Below, in pieces: positions 61,643-64,000 of a DNA stretch of 64,000 nucleotides. The position numbers and the translations under genes are program-made. How positions within the stretch are numbered: the first letter of the stretch is position 1; every line of letters starts with the position of its first letter. The notes under the pieces are model-generated. The model was not told the DNA's origin and did no database searches. It saw nothing but the letters and a program-made list of their open reading frames with translations. The DNA comes from JAAOII01 sp965207705 (GTDB taxonomy: Bacteria; Pseudomonadota; Gammaproteobacteria; CBDBNL01; JAAOII01): assembly GCA_965207705.1 (NCBI GenBank), contig OZ242292.1:186001-250000 (forward strand), written 5' to 3'.

Positions 61643-64000
61643 TTAACGTTGGCGCAGATGCTCTTGAGCAGGTAAGCCGTTGGGAGTGCAGTTGAGGGCG
61701 GGATAGTCGGAAGCAGTGCCGAAGTCCCAAGTATCTGAGCCGTCACACACAGTCGTCCAAGTTGAATAAATACCGGAAGCACTTGTTGGCGTTTGTAATT
61801 CACTGGTGGTTTTACTTATACCGCCACCACTTGATGTTTGCCCGCTCTTGTCACTGTCCCAATAGGAGGTGGTGACCATTATCCCATCCCCAAAACCAAC
61901 CAGACCGCCGATATTATTACCATTCCCACTAACGGAGCCACCTGCTGCATAAGATGACGTGATGGAGGAGAACCCCCCATCACCAACCAGACCGCCGACT
62001 CTACTATCATCCCCGCTGACGGAGCCACCTGCTGCATAAGATGACGTGATTTCAGCTCTCTGCCCATAACCAACCAGACCACCGACACTATTATCCCCGC
62101 TAACATCACCCCCTGCTGCATAAGATGACGTGATGGTGGAAAAAGACCCATCACCAACCAGACCGCCGACCCAATCATTAATTCCGCTGACGGCACCACC
62201 AGCCGCATAAGACGAGGTGATGGTCATAGATTCTCCCCCCTCACCAACCAGACCACCGACATCAGAAAGCCCGCTGACGGAGCCACCTGCTACATAAGAT
62301 GACGTGATGGTGGCACTCGCCCCATAACCAACCAGACCGCCGACATTATTAGCCCCGCTGATGGAGCCACCTGCTGCATAAGATGATGTGATGGTGGCAC
62401 CACCAGACCCATCACCAACCAGACCGCCGACATTATCACCAGAGGCATCAACCGCTCCTTCTGCAGAACTATTGATAATCATCGCCCCTCCCTCCGCATA
62501 ACCAACCAGCAGACCTACATTACGTCCGCCGTCGCTAAGGTTGCCAGAACGGATATGAATATTACGTAGAATAGAATCAGAACTGATTGCCCCAAACAAA
62601 CCAGCCGCATTGGCATAACTGCCAGCAGGGTTTGTTATAGTAAGGTCGTTGATTGTGTGATTATTGCCATCAAAAATCGCATTTAAAAATTCAGTTGTAG
62701 GGGAGCACTCGCCAGCTAAGGAGTCGTAGTTCACACATCTACCAATTGGCTGCCAGTTGGCATAAGTGGTAAGGTATATATCAGCAATCAGCTCATAGCC
62801 GTTGCATGCTGTGATATCTCCAACCATGGTGCCATTGCCGCAGCCGTTGGCATTGCCGACACCTCCAGCACTACGTGTGAAATTACTGCCCCGCAGATTA
62901 TGACGGCTCTGGTTAAGTTGTTGCGCCGTGGCAATCTCTATCAGTCCATTGCCATCGTCATCCACATCCACAAAATTATTTTCCCCATCATTATCATAGT
63001 CGGCATTAACAAGGATGTTGCGAATGGAGGGCGGCGCTCCTTCCCTGCCAGCATCGGGAACGCTTAATATCAAACTAACAGTAAAGTCGTAGCTTTCTCC
63101 TGTCTCTAGCCCGCTTATGTTGTGTTGAACTGTTTCATTGGCGTCTATTTTAGGACTGTCTGTTATTGGAGGGGCATCTTGTGGAATATTGGAACCGCTT
63201 ACTCGGTAGCTTATACTAATGCTTTCTATTTGCGCCTCAGGATTATTCCAGCCAAGAGTTACATAACTGTCGCCAGCAACCCCATATAATTCTGTGACTG
63301 ATAATACATCAGGAGTTGCGCTAATAGATGGCGCAGGTCCTACCATGCCGGCATCAGGGTCCATCAATGTCAAACCAACAGTGAAAGTATAGGATTGTCC
63401 GTTGGTTAAGCCGGTTATAGTTTCTTCCACATCCCGGGTGCCAGAAGTTGTTTGATCACTGATTCTTGTCATGAGCTCATCATCAGAACCAGTCCTTTTG
63501 TAGCTTATATCAATACTGGCTATTCGCACAACGCTATTATTGGGATTGTTCCAGCTAAGAGTTACATTGCCAGCGCCAGCAGCCGCCCGTAATTCTGAAA
63601 CCGCAAAGGCAGATAAAGTGCCATCATCAGGGAAAGCATCCGCATTATCTCCAACTCTATCACCATCTGTATCTACGCTCTCATTAGGGTCGGACGGGAA
63701 AGCATCCGTATTATTACCAACTCCGTCATTATCTGTATCAGTATCTTCTGTGGGATTTAGCGGTAAATCGTCAGCTGTATCCAAAATGCCATCATTATCA
63801 TCGTCTATATCTATTATGTCTAGCATACCATCACCATCAGAGTCGCGGTTGCATGTAAGGATTGGGTATTGAGTAGAATCACCAAAATACCAGGTGGGAT
63901 AACTAGTCCCAGGACACAAACCAGTCCATGTAGCATAAATGCCAGTGGTGTCTCTGGTTGTTTGCAATTCATTAGTGGTTTGGGGTGAGCCATAACTGTT
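61643..64000 (-). CDS. GLUG-repeat surface protein, paralogue 4 (5' end beyond window)
   Basis: At least 785 residues; the frame stays open to the right edge. The visible part starts inside a GLUG-block tail (YGSPQTTNELQTTRDTTGIYATW), so the beginning lies beyond 64000. It continues with a thrombospondin-3 run, two fibronectin-III-like units (SELRAAAGAGNVTLSWNNPN; TELYGVAGDSYVTLGWNNPE), the DVDDDGNGLIEIATAQQLN module and about 9 GLUG repeats, ending NGLPAQEHLRQR. Its C-terminus is closest to paralogue 3. The missing part probably contains another GLUG block and the lipobox. Confidence 0.8.
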   Translation of the reverse strand, partial: NSYGSPQTTNELQTTRDTTGIYATWTGLCPGTSYPTWYFGDSTQYPILTCNRDSDGDGMLDIIDIDDDNDGILDTADDLPLNPTEDTDTDNDGVGNNTDAFPSDPNESVDTDGDRVGDNADAFPDDGTLSAFAVSELRAAAGAGNVTLSWNNPNNSVVRIASIDISYKRTGSDDELMTRISDQTTSGTRDVEETITGLTNGQSYTFTVGLTLMDPDAGMVGPAPSISATPDVLSVTELYGVAGDSYVTLGWNNPEAQIESISISYRVSGSNIPQDAPPITDSPKIDANETVQHNISGLETGESYDFTVSLILSVPDAGREGAPPSIRNILVNADYDNDGENNFVDVDDDGNGLIEIATAQQLNQSRHNLRGSNFTRSAGGVGNANGCGNGTMVGDITACNGYELIADIYLTTYANWQPIGRCVNYDSLAGECSPTTEFLNAIFDGNNHTINDLTITNPAGSYANAAGLFGAISSDSILRNIHIRSGNLSDGGRNVGLLVGYAEGGAMIINSSAEGAVDASGDNVGGLVGDGSGGATITSSYAAGGSISGANNVGGLVGYGASATITSSYVAGGSVSGLSDVGGLVGEGGESMTITSSYAAGGAVSGINDWVGGLVGDGSFSTITSSYAAGGDVSGDNSVGGLVGYGQRAEITSSYAAGGSVSGDDSRVGGLVGDGGFSSITSSYAAGGSVSGNGNNIGGLVGFGDGIMVTTSYWDSDKSGQTSSGGGISKTTSELQTPTSASGIYSTWTTVCDGSDTWDFGTASDYPALNCTPNGLPAQEHLRQR

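Noticed and set aside
48878..64000. Regular ~75-80-bp DNA repeats that resemble a long CRISPR array
   Set aside because: They lie in frame in long open genes and encode GLUG motifs; variation is codon-like.

Overview
The window looks like the chromosome of an AT-rich gammaproteobacterium. The clearest evidence is the gene order rpmH-rnpA-yidD-yidC-mnmE on the minus strand (45854 down to 41573), with accD and folC close by. A copper nitrite reductase and a rubredoxin would suit a sulfur-oxidising marine lineage of the SUP05/Thioglobus kind, free-living or symbiotic, but that placement is an inference and is weak. The left half (1-33.5 kb) reads as visibly more AT-rich accessory DNA. The right half (34-64 kb) carries core genes plus a set of giant repetitive surface lipoproteins.

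Region 1 (1-12.8 kb) is a defence-type island. It starts with the tail of an AbiJ/HEPN-like protein, followed by an Mrr-like restriction protein next to a membrane pentapeptide-repeat protein. Two tandem modules follow, each a KAP-family P-loop NTPase followed by a PIN-like protein, separated by a broken phage amidase. An ImmA/IrrE-type regulator with a truncated DUF4411 toxin remnant closes the region.

Region 2 (13.1-26.7 kb) holds a secreted HNH nuclease and a membrane protein on the plus strand. On the minus strand is a long array of partly duplicated genes: three DUF2589 proteins, a propeller-like protein, two HExxH metallopeptidase-like membrane proteins, a MepA-like murein peptidase, two phage-type 3TM holin-like proteins and several DUF5675 proteins. 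Deletion remnants of several of these genes lie between the intact copies. The set looks like a phage lysis toolkit adopted and re-duplicated by a cellular DUF2589 locus.

Region 3 (27.7-33.5 kb), downstream of an AlkD-like DNA repair gene, is a compact five-gene minus-strand operon. It encodes a small protein, a third KAP NTPase, a second small protein, a PD-(D/E)XK nuclease whose C-terminus resembles the two small proteins, and a protein resembling the N-terminal part of McrB-like ATPases but without an ATPase. This combination is the best candidate for an undescribed (probably anti-phage) system; the tandem KAP/PIN-like modules are the second.

Region 4 (33.5-48.9 kb) contains a minisatellite built from a dispersed hairpin repeat, nirK, an outer-membrane-type protein, folC, accD, a lipoprotein, tRNA-Ser(UGA), the rpmH-mnmE block, rubredoxin, a GT39-type glycosyltransferase and trpC. 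Several housekeeping genes (folC, mnmE, rnpA, yidD) carry in-frame repeat insertions, which is unusual.

Region 5 (48.9-64 kb) is a family of four tandem paralogous lipoproteins (the last one cut by the window edge). They are built from fibronectin-III-like, thrombospondin-3-like and GLUG repeats, and share nearly identical upstream regions and N-termini.
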